A stretch of 64,000 nt of DNA, from contig JAWHQI010000064.1 of the NCBI GenBank assembly GCA_033032865.1, forward strand, positions 9,114,001 to 9,178,000. The letters are read 5' to 3'. The number at the start of each line of letters is the position of its first letter. The stretch's first letter is position 1. The position numbers and the translations under genes were made by a program. The stretch is from Dactylorhiza incarnata. Taxonomy: Eukaryota > Streptophyta > Magnoliopsida > Asparagales > Orchidaceae. Below are positions 1 through 11,655 of this stretch, piece by piece. A model generated the notes under the pieces. It had not been told where the DNA came from. It was given only the letters and a program-made list of their open reading frames with translations, and searched no databases.

Positions 1-544
1 ATTGTGGCGCGACGATGAGCAGGGATCACGCGGGAAAGTCACGACCGTGACATATGGGTCACGGGTGTGGCTTGAGTTGACTTCTGGACGGCATCTCCAC
101 ATCTCGACGACATCGCTGGGAGCATCTTCTTAAGTTTTCATGCCCTTGGTCACGGGCATGACCTTTGGGTCACGGGCGTGACCGAGGGCGTGACTTGTTG
201 TAGACTAGCTCAAACTGCGCGGCAACAATTTTGGACTGATCTTATGATTACACACCCTTGGTTATGGGCGTGACTTAGGGCGTGTAATGCAAATTTTTGC
301 AAACTTGTCCCAAAATTCTGCAAAATACAAATAAGCTAAATTAGAATCAATTTTCATAAAAGAACTATTTATAAGTTAAAATTGACATGAAAAAGAAAAT
401 TTCATATTAAATAATTACTAAAATTTATACTAAAAAGGTTATATAAAAATTACTCATCAAATACCCCAATACTTGAGGTTTTGATATTCCAAAGCAAAAG
501 TATAAGACATAATTCATAAGACATTCATATAATTTTTTAATTTT
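1..544. repeat. Left flank of element A: old non-coding repeat DNA with GTCAC...GTGAC palindromes
   Basis: No convincing gene. Positions 38-194 hold at least four inverted motifs of the form GTCAC-n-GTGAC (38-51, 148-163, 167-183, and a half site at 185-194), then AT-rich sequence. It is probably part of an older LTR, because the palindromic style matches the U3 regions of the other elements here. The sequence resumes at 41323 after element A, so 1-544 and 41323-42790 were one stretch before that insertion. The family is not identified. Confidence 0.5.
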
Positions 545-1314
545 TGATAGTTTATATAGGATGTAGTCTTAAACACCTAGAGGGGGGGGGGGGGATGAAT
601 AGGTTTCTTTTATTTTAGGCTTAGTGTTTTCTGAATTTAGGTTAGCAAATTATCAAGCACAGAAAGCACAAAGAGATTTATAGAGGTTCCTCAAGACAGG
701 GTGTATTGAGTAGTCCTCTTTCCCCCTTCACCTTTCTAACAATGAGTTAGACAAGGCCAACTTCTCCAAACTCAGCTCCAAGAGCCTACAACACATATCC
801 CATAGGATCTCTCAGGTTTTCCCAAACGCTACCTCAGGCACAGCAGCCCTATCTCAGAAGAATCCACCTCCTACAACTCAGACCACCTCCTGGTCCTACC
901 TCAAGCTGACCTCTCAGCTTTACAACTCAGGCCAATCGGCCTTACACACTCAGGCAATAAAGCCCTACAGTCTCAGAACCCAAATGCTCCTACAAATGAT
1001 ATAATAAGGATTACAGATTGAAGGAAGAAGAAATCAAGCCTTGTTCTTTTTCTTCTTAATAGATGTTGTTGCAGACTTGAACCAGGAAGGAGAAGTGCAG
1101 CTCCAACTTGATTCTTCTTGATCAGCCCTTCAGATGTTGGACTTGATCTACTTGCTCTATCTTGAGATGAATCAAGATAAGCAATCTCTTTTCTCCTTGC
1201 AGCCTTGTGTGAGCTCAGTTCTTGGCTGCCGACAATGGAACAGTATTGTTCTTGAGTTTGTGTGCTGGAGAGTAAAATCAATAGCAAAAGTTCTTTGCTC
1301 AACCCAAACTTTTT

Positions 1315-1326
1315 CCTTTTATACAC
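1315..1326 (-). promoter_or_regulatory. TATA box of element A LTR
   Basis: The minus strand reads GTGTATAAAAGG, a good plant TATA box about 450 bp into the LTR. The edge of the palindrome array is about 121 bp upstream, the same spacing as in element D. Confidence 0.7.
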
Positions 1327-1446
1327 CACTGGCCCTCAACGGCTCTTAGCTGTCCTCCTGACAGGTATGAGAGTGATTGGTGGACCCCATTATGCATTTC
1401 TGCAGCTTGCGCCAAAAGCAGAACCCGCCAGATCACTTTTGAATCT

Positions 1447-1640
1447 GTCTCAGCGGTTGGGCTGAGATGGTCAGCCATCTGAGAAGTTGCTTCTGTCCCG
1501 TCTCAGCGGATCCGCTGAGACAGACAGTTGTCTTAGCGGCTTTCTTCTATCTGCAGCTCAGCTCACCCAGACACCTTCTCAGGGCCTCCTCGTCTTGTCT
1601 CAGCGGTTCAGCTAAGATAGAGAGCTCGTCTCAGCCGATC
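1447..1640 (-). repeat. U3 palindrome array of element A (GTCTCAGCGG...CTGAGAC)
   Basis: About six copies of GTCTCAGCGG and its complement lie within 200 bp. The copy at 1500-1521 is a perfect 22-bp palindrome centred on GGATCC. The array sits immediately upstream of the TATA box in the direction of LTR transcription. Confidence 0.8.
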
Positions 1641-1776
1641 ATACATTACACCATGGTGTGCCCTAGTCCTACATACTTATGAGATAGAAATAGGGTTTAT
1701 TAAATACAACTTGTACTTAGCATTGAGTGTGAGGTCTCTTCAAATCAAGGGAATATTGAGGGTCATTTTCCCAACA

Positions 1777-1790
1777 ATCTCTCCCTATTT
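1777..1790 (-). other. Polypurine tract of element A
   Basis: The minus strand reads AAATAGGGAGAGAT directly before the TGTTGGG LTR start, the expected plus-strand priming site. The stretch 1791-2172 between it and the env-like stop is AT-rich with no gene seen. Confidence 0.8.
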
Positions 1791-2172
1791 GAAGAAGGCA
1801 GAACACTCTTAAATGCTAGAGTACATTACTCATAAATTCTTGATATGTGTTATTGCAATAATGAGTTCAACATATCATACTTAGTGCATCAGTTATTTTA
1901 AGACAGATGGTTGTTATGAAAAGATTCTACCACAGAGTTTAATCAATCCATCTGTAAGATTTAATAAACATAACAATGTAATATAGATTGAATTAACCAA
2001 TCAAAACAGGGTAATGCTTATATATAACTCAGATTTAGCTATGATTCAAGCTGATTACATTAACAATCCATCAATTTCAATCCAGATAGAATAGTAATTC
2101 AAAGCTCAGTTTGCATTCATATATTCATAAACTATTTTTAGGCAAAGTATAATTAAGTTTGCATCCACACAA

Positions 2173-3109
2173 TCATAAGTCATCTATAAGAAGAACATTC
2201 AGGAGAGTTAAAGCTGCTTCTTTCCCTTTCACTAAAGCATCATCCATGTCATCAACAACAGTGTTATCTTGACCTGGAGGCTTCTTCTTTTCAGCATTGG
2301 CAGCCTTAATATCAGCAATTCTATTCTTGTTCTCTTGCCTTTGGAAATACATATATGGTTTTGGAATGTATCTAGATGGCATTTTCTTTGGATTTTCCTT
2401 TCTTACCAGATTTGCTTTGAAAATTTTATCCCTCTTAGTATTTCTCTCCAAATGCTTTATCCATTCTTCAGATGGATAGAGCTTGTCAATATCTTTACAC
2501 ACCTAACCATGGCTTATCCAGCATTTAGTATGATGTCCTTGGAGTCATCACTCCATTGCTCAAGGTCAGGGTCATTATTCTGCACTTCCCTTTGCTTGGC
2601 CATAAATTCTTCAGCAAGCATTACCCTTTCCCTTTCCCTTCTATTTTTCAGATTCTTATCCTGGGCAATTGCCTCTTGATGAGGGGAATCCCAGTCTTCT
2701 TCCCTGTTGACATCTAGGATAGGAAAATTCAGAGCTATCCTTGTCCCTTGTAGAACTTTCAGGGTGAGGTCAGAATTTATGATAGCATTTGTGTCCCCCT
2801 TTCTGGCTTCTTCATATATCTTTTGATGGAGGTCTTGCTTGGTTGCAGTTATTGTTCCAGAGAGGGTTTGGAACACATTCTCTATATCATATTGAAGCAC
2901 AACTTTTAACTTGCCAACTTCTTCATTCAGATGGGAAGAGGTGGATTTTTCAGCAATGGATTGGTAGACAGATGCAATTTCTGCTTTCAGCTCTTCCTTG
3001 TACCTGTCAGCTTCTTCATTTAACTGCATGGCAGTGGAATAGACATACTCTTGGAGATGATTGGCTGACTTCTCTATCACTTCATCTGTTTGACTGACAT
3101 AATTCTTGA
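2173..3109 (-). pseudogene. env-like gene of element A, C-terminal segment
   Basis: This is the last part of the env-like (third) gene of A, cut at 3109 by element G. The upstream part (minus strand) is coiled-coil-like, rich in E, K and Q. It is followed by a conserved tail with the motif SEEWIKHLER and a run ending RYIPKP, shared with element D (44619-45095) and more weakly with element B (20321-20509). Two faults separate the pieces: a one-base loss near 2518 that makes a stop at 2514-2516, and a nonsense codon just after it. Protein function is unknown. 'Env-like' refers to position downstream of pol, since no signal peptide or fusion peptide is visible here. Confidence 0.8.
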
Positions 3110-4836
3110 TGTAACACCCCAAAACTTTGAAGCAGAATTGGGCTGCTGGGAGCTAGTGCAAGCGGTAGTGCTACCGCCTGACACTAGCCATCTCGACGGT
3201 TGCTAGCCGTCGAGATGGAAGCTTTAAGTGTCAGCAGACGCTAGCCATCGAGTCGGAAGCTAGCGCCGGCGCTAGCGCGCGGTACAGATCCGTGATTTGA
3301 AATCGTGGCCGTCAAATCCTTATGTTCTTGGATCCGATGGCTGGGATTTAATCCGGGATTTCTTAAGCCTTGACTAGAGGAGATATTCTCTTTATTCTAA
3401 AATCTTATCTCTTTTCTAGCTTGAGAAAGAGGAAAGCCAAGGAGGAAGAAGAAGGTGTCTTCCACCATTGACGGAACTCCGAATCGCGAGCCGTTTACAG
3501 ATCCACGGAGAGGAGCCCGGTGCGGTCCTTTTCATCCGTTTAGAATCTTGAATTCTCATGGTGAACAAGAAAACGACAAGGGTAACGATCTTCTACTTGG
3601 ACAAGTGAAGTCCTCCTTTTTATGGCATGTTTGCATGGAAAATCCCCCACCGATTGGTGGAGAAAAGGGAGTTTTCCAGCAGCTTGATCGATTCGATCCC
3701 CTTTGGTTACTTGCATTAGCATCCAGAATCGTAGCACGGATATAGGCATTGTGTGTGAAACCCATCCGGATAGGTTGGTCTGGATTGGTGATGGCTATAG
3801 TGATTAATTATGCTGGAGAAGACTCCGTGTTTTGTTTGCGCTATTTTCGGGTTCTGTGTACAGTAAAGTACTGTAGGGAGTTCTGGAGGTAACCTCCAGG
3901 AAATACCCGAAGTTGTGGGTGGATTCTGAGATCTGCCACTACCGCCCGGCGCTAGTGCTAGCGCCGGCGGTAGCTCCCAGGGAACTGGTTGTGGAGGTGT
4001 GAAACCACCTTTCGTTATTCGGGCCGAGGTGAAGTTGTACCCGTGTCGCGACGTTTGATTCCGATGATTTGAGCACGGGCAAAGCTGAACCGAACCCACA
4101 CCCATACCGAATCGATGAAGAGGTAGCTCCTCGGTGCACCGTATGATGTTGGGATTGGTCCGTAAGGCAAGTTGGTCTTGACGGTCAAAGCTCATGCAAA
4201 CTCTTTGTTTAAGAAGTTGTTAGGTGTAGCTCGGAGAGTACACCGTGAGAGTGCCTTGAGAGCACGAAATGTGTGGCCGTGCGTGCCCATGTTGGTGTTG
4301 ATTGCTTGTACATGTGTTGTTTGAATGTACCTTGACAATCTATGCCTATTACTGTATGCCTGCTGGGAAGGAGTACCACCACCCCGGCTTTAGGGGTGGG
4401 GTCGTTATAATTTTGGTCAGCTTTAGCTGACCGGTTACCTGTTTGCCACGTTTTGGTGGATCGTTGTTGCAGGTGCAGGTGAGCCAAGCGGGAAATAGCG
4501 GGCGGTGGCCCTTTTACTGTGTTGGCCCTCGAAGGCCAGCCTCTTTTCAGCTTTTCATGTATTGCGGGCCTGCGTGCCGATGTATGTTTTTGGAGTTTTG
4601 TACTGTTTGGAAAGTAAGGCCTTAAGGCCGTAACTCTACACTATATTGTTTCATTCCTGTGATAGTGGACTATTCTAAAAGAAATGTTAAATCCTTATGC
4701 TTCCGCTTATGTTTGGTATACTCTGGTGTAGTTCTTTTCTGTATATCTCCTTTTAACGCCTAGCTAGTGTGGTTAGTATAGCGTGTGGTCCCGGCCGGAC
4801 CTACTGTTATATTATTTGTACTAGAAGGGTGTTACA
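3110..4836 (+). repeat. 5' LTR of element G
   Basis: This is a 1727-bp LTR, TGTAAC to GTTACA, matched by 9809-10621 plus 22126-23058. It holds inverted GCTAGCGC/GGCGCTAGC motifs at about 3155-3285 and 3940-3975, and a CTCGACGG...CCGTCGAG inverted repeat around 3190-3215. No clear TATA box is visible. By eye the two LTRs differ at many sites, so this is an older insertion than B or E. Confidence 0.92.
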
Positions 4837-4839
4837 ATT

Positions 4840-4850
4840 TGGTATCAGAC
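4840..4850 (+). other. Primer binding site of element G
   Basis: TGGTATCAGAC lies 3 bases after the LTR end and matches the complement of the plant initiator-Met tRNA 3' end. Confidence 0.85.
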
Positions 4851-5060
4851 TTAGGGCGTCGATCCGTAGTTTAGCGAATTCGGGACGAATTCCTTTTAAG
4901 GGGTGGTGTGCATGGGATGTGCATTCACCTAAAACGACAAAACTAATAAGAATGTCCACTTAGGAATGAAAAAAACATACTTGTTTGCGGAACCTGAGCG
5001 TTCCATGATTGTTGTTTGATATGTTTTTGGTCACTAAATTGTGTCTTGCATAATTTATAA

Positions 5061-6176
5061 GTGACTAGGAGTGTTGCGGGGCAGTCTCGACCCCGTAACA
5101 CCGCTGAAAGTAGTGCATCGGCTGAGGTGCCAGCGACCACTCCTCCAGATGAGATGATCAGGTTAATCGCTGAAGCGGTCCTCGCATTAATCAACACTCA
5201 ACCTCAAAGGCTTGCACAGCCTGCTACACCTACTCCGGATGTGGCCCCGGTGGCAGCTGCCGCAGTGGAACCTGCAGTGGAACCGAGGGTGGAGATCCCT
5301 GTACAAGTGGCCGCAGTGGAACCTGCGGTGGAGCCATGAGTGGAACGTCGAGTTGAGCGAGTAGTTGTTGCGCGAGTGCGTGATCAACAACTTCAGCACT
5401 TTCTAAGTTTCCATCCTCCAAACTTTTCGGGGACTGGATCCTCAACGGAGGCGGAGGACTGGCTGTCAACGGTTAGAAAAACTCTAAAGGCGACAGAAAC
5501 AGAAGAAGCTATGATGGTCACTTTAGCCACCTTCCTCCTCAACGGAGAGGCAGAGCTTTGGTGGGCCGAGCAGGAAGTGCATAGGTTTGGAGGCAAGGAG
5601 ATTACTGAGATCACTTTAGTGGAGTTCTCAAAGTCGTTTCTTCATAGGTATATTCCTTCTTCCCAACGCATTGCATTGCAGAACCAGTTCTTGAAGTTAA
5701 CTCATGGCGATAGCTCGGTGGACGAGTACTTGCATGAGTTCACTAGATTGGGCCGCTATGCGGGGTTTTTGGTGGAAGATGAGGAAATGAAGACGAACAA
5801 GTTTTATGAAGGTCTTCGAGATGAGTTGAGGCTGCTCCTTGCAGGCCCAATGACATTTGGCTTCCATGTGGTGGTGCAAAGCGCCAGATCTCTGGAGTTG
5901 GACATGAAGAGAGTGCAAGCACAGGGCGTGGCAAAGAAACCCAAGTTTCATGCGCCGGCCTCTCAGTCCAAGTCGGAGTTCAGGAGGAACAAAAGGAAGT
6001 TCAAACCGGCGGAGCCAACTCGCTCAAATGTGTCAGGAGCTACCACAGCATATAGCCCTATTACATGTTTCACCTGCGAGAAGGTGGGACACAAGGCTCA
6101 TGTGTGTAGAAGTGGTCCCCCGAAGCCGGAGAACCGAGCGTTGGACTATGCTCGTGCTGTATGCGGAAAGGGGTAA
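5061..6176 (+). pseudogene. gag of element G (capsid and zinc knuckle), one in-frame stop
   Basis: The open frame runs from 5061 through an in-frame TGA at 5337-5339 and on to 6176. The N-terminal part has short VEP repeats (AAVEPAVEP type). The middle is a typical Ty3/gypsy gag domain (WWAEQE and FLHRYIPSSQR regions). The C-terminal part has a CCHC knuckle CFTCEKVGHKAHVC. The protein would coat and package the genomic RNA. The TGA is the only visible break in gag. A stop at 6174-6176 separates gag from the protease frame. Confidence 0.85.
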
Positions 6177-6347
6177 AGCTGCGGAGTCTTCTGCTTCCTA
6201 GCACATTACGACCCAACCTAGAGTTTATTCGCTTGGCCAGCAAGAAGCCATACGACAAACTGATGTCGTCACAGGTATGAATTAAATGTTAGCTTTTACA
6301 TAGCTATGTGTGATTGATACCGTTGTGCGACCTTATGTTTTATTTGT

Positions 6348-6893
6348 GTGCAATTAGGCTTCGTCCTAATTTTCAACTATCCGGTGAAAGCTCTGTTTGA
6401 TACGGGAGCATCTCACTCTTTTCTGTCTACGGGCTTCGTGTTGCGAATCGGAGTGTCGTCAACCTTAGCAAAAGATAAATTGGAGGTCGTGCTACCTAAC
6501 GGGTCTCGCATGAGTGCGGATAGGAAGAGCCGTGTGAAGGTGCGGATAGGAAATCAGGATTTCGACTTGGAAGCGTTGTTATTACCGTTAGCTGAATTTG
6601 ATGTGATATTCGGCATGGATTGGCTCTCGGAGCTGCGAGCATGCATAGATTGCAATTCAAAGGAGATCACTCTGGGAAAGAACACCAAAGATGAAACCAC
6701 GTTCGCAGGTATGCGAGGAGCGAGCAAGACACTGATGTCTGCTCTCCAAGTGGTGAAGGAGGTGAGAAAAGGGGCGGAGTTGTTCTTCACCCTGTTGGAG
6801 GCTTCGGAGCCAAAGCCCAGGTTATGCGATGTCCCAGTTGTAGCGGAGTACGCTGAAGTGTTTCCTAACGAACTCCCTGGGGCTCCGCCTTAG
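6348..6893 (+). pseudogene. Protease region of element G pol
   Basis: This is a retropepsin-type aspartic protease with active-site motif FDTGASHSFLS near the start and a conserved IFGMDWL motif about 85 residues later. It would mature the Gag-Pol polyprotein. The frame ends at a TAG at 6891-6893 at the boundary with reverse transcriptase, part of a cluster of nonsense codons. Confidence 0.85.
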
Positions 6894-8325
6894 CGGGAGG
6901 TTGATTTCTGTATTGAACTAGTGTCAGGTGCCAAACCTGTGGCCCGCTCACCATACCGGATAGCACCAAAGGAATTGGCAGAGCTAAAGGTCCAATTGTA
7001 AGAGCTGCTAGAGCAAGGCTACGTACGTCCGAGTTCATCGCCTTAGAGTGCACCGGTCCTCTTTGTGAAAAATAAGGATGGTAGCTTGCGTCTATGTATC
7101 GACTATCGGGAGCTGAATAAGTTGACCGAGAAGAACCGTTATGTGATTCCAAGAATCGACGACTTATTCGACCAACTGGTTGGGTCGACGGTATACTCTA
7201 AGCTTGACTTAAGGTCCGGCTATTATCAGCTTCGTATTCGGGATTGTGACATTCCAAAGACAGCGTTCAGTACCCGCTTTAGGCACTATGAGTTCACTGT
7301 TATGTTGTTCGTTCTATCTAATGAAACCGTCGGTATTCATGGACTTAATGAATAGAACGTTCCGAGAATATTTGGATCAGTTTGTGATCGTCTTCATCGA
7401 CGACATTTTGGTATACTCTCAGTCGGAGGAGGAGCATGCAGAGCATCTGCACGCTGTTTTGAGCACCCTGAGGAGGAGTCAACTATATGCCAAGTTCTCC
7501 AAGTGCGAGTTTTGGCTATCGTCAGTAACATTCCTGGGTCATGTTGTTAGTGGGGATGGAATTGTGGTTGATCCGTCGAAAATAGAAGCAATCTGAGCGT
7601 GGCCTGTGTTGAAAAACGTAGCGGAAGTCCGAAGTTTCTTAGGACTTGCCGGCTATTATAGGCGCTTTGTGGAGAACTTCTCGAGGGTCGCACTCCCTCT
7701 CACTAAACTGACTAGGAAAGATCACAAGTTCGATTGGTCTCCTGAGTGTGCTCGAGCTTTTGAAGAATTGAAGAGCCGTCTGACCACGACGCCCATTCTA
7801 TGCTCGCCATGTGGTACGGAAGGCTACGAAATTTATAGTGACGCCTCAGGGAGTGGTTTGGGTTGCGTCCTAGTGCAGTTCGGAAAGGTAATTGCCTACG
7901 ACTCCCCACAACTGAAGGTTCATGAAAGGAACTACCCGGTCAATGATTTGGAGCTAGCGGCCGTGGTTTTCGCCCTCAAGCTTTGGAGGCATTACTTGTA
8001 TGGCGTGAAGATCGATATCTTTACTGACCACAAGAGCCTCAAGTACCTGCTGGATCAAAGGGAGTTGAATATGCGTCAGAGGAGGTGGATGGAGTTCCTT
8101 GGGGACTACACCTTCGACATCAAATATACTCCTGGTAAGGGAAATGTAGTTGCGGACGCGTTGAGTCGTCGGGCTCCTGCTCAAGCAAATTGGATTTTGA
8201 TGCACGATGAGCGTCTAATCCGCGAGCTAGAAGATATGGAGATCATTTGCGTCGATAGAAGAGCGTCTCCTTTAGCATGCTTGAACTGGATGGAAGTTCA
8301 ATACGACCTTGCCGACCGAGTTTGA
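6894..8325 (+). pseudogene. Reverse transcriptase and RNase H of element G
   Basis: RT motifs appear in order: the conserved SPYRIAP block (about 6950), [11 protein letters not shown] (about 7090), DLRSGYYQ (about 7210), the catalytic FIDDILVYS (about 7395), and [11 protein letters not shown] (about 7635). RNase H follows with [19 protein letters not shown] and TDHKSLKYL, ending at VADALSRR. Breaks: stops in the N-terminal RT near 7000 and 7045, a frameshift around 7350 just before the catalytic box, and a stop at 7594-7596. It could not make active enzyme. Confidence 0.85.
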
Positions 8326-8331
8326 CAAGCA

Positions 8332-9770
8332 TTGGAGCTGGATGCGAGCATGAAACGCTATAAAGCGGAGACCGTTGATGGGTCAAACGCTGATTTCTCT
8401 TTCGAAGATGGCCTTATGTGGAAAAAGGACAGATTGTGCGTCCCAAAAGTTGGCACTCTACGGGCGGAGTTGATGTACGAGGCTCATCATACCAAGTACT
8501 CAATCCACCCTGGGAGCACGAAAATGTACATGGATATGAAGAAACTCTTCTGGTTGCTGGGTATGAAGAAAGACAAATTGCACTCTACGTGGCCAACTGT
8601 CATACTTGCGCGTTGGTGAAGGTTGAATGTCAAAGACCTGGTGGGTTTCTAAAGTCTTTGCCGATTCCGGAATGGAAGTTCGATGATATTTCGATGGATT
8701 TCGTGCACGGATTGCCAAGATCGCAACATGGAAACGACGCCATCTGGGTGGTCGTGGACCGATTGACGAAGGTATCGCACTTTATTTCTAACTGGAAGGA
8801 TGATTCTGTGGAAAAGCTGGCAAATTTATACGTTGATAATATCGTACGGTTGCACGGGATTCCCCGTAGCATCGTTAGTGATCGTGATGGGCGGTTCACA
8901 TCAAATGATTGGAGGCTGATTCATCAATTATTGGGTACCAAGCTAAAGTTTAGCACGACCTTCCACCCGCAAACGGATGGACAGACCGAAAGGACCAATA
9001 GGACGATGGAGGACATGCTGAGGATGTGCGCCCTGGACTTCGGAAAGAGATGGGAGGACCATCTCTATATGATTGAGTTTGCTTACAACAATAGCTACCA
9101 AGCAAGTATAAAGATGGCACCTTTCGAGGCTCTTTATGGTAGGAAAGGTCGCACACCGTTATCTTGGGCTGAAACGGGCGACACTAAGTTGTTAAAACGC
9201 AAGGACGTGGATGAGGCAAATACATCAATTCGGGCTATTCAGGCTATTTGGGAACGATTGCTCATTGCCCAGGATAGGCAAGCAAAATACTACAATGCTA
9301 ATCACCGGAATGTCGAGTTCGCCGTTGGCGACTGGGATTATCTCAAGATCAAACCGTTCAAAGGAGTATCGAGGATCCGACGCTTGAAAAAGCTAAGCCC
9401 GAGGTACTTAGGACCGTTCGAGATCTTGGAGCGCGGTGAAGCTGCCTACCGGCTTGCTCTATCTGCGGAGCTAAGTGGGCTTCATGACGTATTTCACATT
9501 TCTGTTTTGCGGAAGGCTGTGAAAGAGCCTACTTATGTTGTTGCGGTCAGCGAAGTGTCGGTAGATGGTGGGCTAGCGACGAAAGTCAAACCCATTTGCA
9601 TTGAAGACACTGCAGTGAATCAGTTACGGAGCAAGTCCATTCGGATGGTGAAGGTCCGTTGGAACAACTGCGGAAAAGAGGAACTCTCTTGGGAAAGAGA
9701 GCAAAACATGCTTGCGGAGTACCCCGAGCTTTTCCTTTCAAGTATAATCTTTTTGTACCTTTCTGTTTTC
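8332..9770 (+). pseudogene. Integrase of element G with chromodomain-like C-terminus
   Basis: The N-terminal HHCC zinc region and the core are split by a frameshift near 8560. The DDE core is visible as WVVVDRLTKVSHF, SIVSDRDGRF and FHPQTDGQTERTNRT. A GPFEIL motif follows, then a C-terminal VKVRWNN...LSWERE block resembling a chromovirus chromodomain. The open frame continues past the polypurine tract and closes at 9905 inside the 3' LTR, so the true C-terminus is unclear. Chromodomain-type tails usually direct insertion to heterochromatin. Confidence 0.8.
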
Positions 9771-9792
9771 GGAATTTCGGGCCGAAATTCTG

Positions 9793-9808
9793 TTAAGGGG
9801 GGTAGAGT
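9793..9808 (+). other. Polypurine tract of element G
   Basis: A TTAAGGGGGG-type purine run abuts the 3' LTR start TGTAACACC at 9809. Confidence 0.8.
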
Positions 9809-10621
9809 TGTAACACCCCAAAACTTTGAAGCGGAATTGGGCTGCTGGGAGCTAGCGCAGGAAGTAGTGCTACCGCCTAGCGCTAGCCATCTCGACGGTT
9901 GCTAGTCGTCGAGACGGAAGCTTTAAGTGTTGGCAGACGCTAGCCGTCGAGTCGGAAGCTAGTGTAGGCGCTAGCGCTAGCGCGCAGTACAGATCTGTGA
10001 TTTGAATTCTTGGCCGTCAGATCCTTATGTTCTTAGATCCGATGGCTGGGATTTAATCCGGGATTTCTTAAGCCTTGACCAGAGGAGATATTCTCTTTAT
10101 TCTAAAGTCTTATCTCTTTTCAAGCTTGAGAAAGAGGAAAGCCAAGGAGGAATAAGAAGGTGTCTTCCACCATTGACGGAGCTCCGAAGCTCCGAATCGC
10201 GAGCCGTTTACAGATCCACGGAGAGCAGCCCGGTGCGGTCCTTTTCATCCGTTTAGAATCTTGGATTCTCATGGTGAACAAGAAAATGACAAGGGTAACG
10301 ATCTTCTACTTGGACAAGTGAAGTCCTCCTTTTTATGGCATGTTTGCATGGAAAATCCCCCACCGATTGGTGGAGAAAAGGGAGTTTTCCAGCGGGTTGA
10401 TCATTTCGATCCCCTTTGGTTACTTGCATTAGCATCCGGAATCGTAGCACGGATATAGGCATTGCGTGTGAAACCCATCCGGACAGGTTGGTCTGGATTG
10501 GTGATGGCTATAGTGATTAATTATGCCGGAGAAGACTCCGTGTTTTGTTTGCTCTATTTTCGCGTTCTGTGTATAGTAGAGTACTGCAGGGAGTCCTAGA
10601 GGTAACCTCCAGGAAATACCC
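9809..10621 (+). repeat. 3' LTR of element G, first part
   Basis: It matches 3110-3909 of the 5' LTR and is interrupted after TACCC (10617-10621) by element B. The match resumes at 22126 after a second TACCC. Confidence 0.9.
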
Positions 10622-10951
10622 TGTTGGAAATTGTAATCACAATTACCTTGATTTGTGAGAAGTCACCCTTAAACTAAGATTGAATTGCATTTGTATTTGA
10701 TATGCTTTTCCAGTATTGTCTTGCAGATTATCATTGCTAAGTGTAACTCAATGTCAGGTCACAATGGGTCTGCAAACACAGTTTCATACAATGTAATTCT
10801 TCATTATATGAAACATGGTGATGACTCATGTGTGATCTCTCTATTGGGGTACACTTCATTTTCAAGACTATTGAAGACTTTGGAGTGCGGTTGCAGCAAG
10901 TGTTCAAGAGTAGACAAGAAAATTGTTGAAAACAATTTTCCTAAGGACATG

Positions 10952-11191
10952 TCTCGAGAGATCAAGTATGTCTCGAGAGTTCTGACATGTCTCGAGAGGC
11001 AAGTTCTTTGGATCTCGGTATTTCTGTTCTTGATGTCTCGAGAGATCAAGCATGTCTCGAAAGACCTTATGTCCGAAATCTTTGTAATGTCTCGAGAGAT
11101 CATCAAGTTCTCGAGACATCTCCTTCCTGCTCTCTTTGCTTCATATTTCGGGAGATCCCTCATGTCTCGAGAGAACCCTTATGTCTCGAGA
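10952..11191 (+). repeat. U3 palindrome array of element B (TCTCGAGA)
   Basis: About nine copies of the 8-bp palindrome TCTCGAGA or one-mismatch forms, mostly preceded by ATG, lie in 240 bp. The last copy ends 125 bp before the TATA box. The 3' LTR has the same array at +10111. Confidence 0.9.
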
Positions 11192-11315
11192 ATTCTATTC
11201 GAAATATTATCCAACTTGTTTTCTCTGTTCTTGTCGTTTCGTAAACGCTTTCTCCCGATCCTAACGGCTATATTGAGTGCATTTAAGGTCGGTTCATCCC
11301 TTAATTGCTTCCCTC

Positions 11316-11325
11316 TATATATAGG
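11316..11325 (+). promoter_or_regulatory. TATA box of element B LTR
   Basis: TATATATAGG in the middle of the LTR, the expected promoter position. It is repeated in the 3' LTR at 21427. Confidence 0.75.
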
Positions 11326-11655
11326 ATTGCTCTTGAGTTATTAACAACAAGTTTTCAAATCGTTCTCAAACACTAATTTCTCTCCCGATCAAAAAGAACG
11401 AGAAAAGTGCCGCCTCGTCGTCGTCTACGATTGGAGATCGATCTACTCATTGGAGTTGCCGATTTCTATCAAGAAGGATTCGATTGATCCGTGTTCTGAT
11501 TCTACAATCTCTATTGGTTCGTTTCGGATTGCCAAAGACAGATTTGAAGGATCGTTGTTCTTCCTCATTGTTCTCAAAAGCTATTCAAGAAGAAGGAAGA
11601 AAACGCCTTTGTTATTCAGATCTGGTATCTCATTGTTCAAAATCTTTTATCATCT

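Larger units (their letters stand above)
545..1776 (-). repeat. 3' LTR of element A
   Basis: The 1232-bp LTR reads TGTTGGG... on the minus strand and ends ...TATCA at 545. It is joined to a polypurine tract at 1777-1790. It contains a TATA box at 1315-1326, a palindrome array at 1447-1640, and a 13-base G run at 582-594 (a C run on the element strand) in the conserved TTCACCCCCCTCTAGG-type motif near the LTR end. The other LTR of A survives only as its first 312 bp (41011-41322). The LTR at 42791-44074 is clearly related. Confidence 0.9.

Noticed and set aside
10685..11344. 219-codon open frame in the LTR of B, repeated at 20796-21455
   Set aside because: It lies wholly in the LTR U3 and is kept open mainly by the TCTCGAGA array. 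No domain is recognisable, and identical copies are expected because both LTRs are the same sequence.
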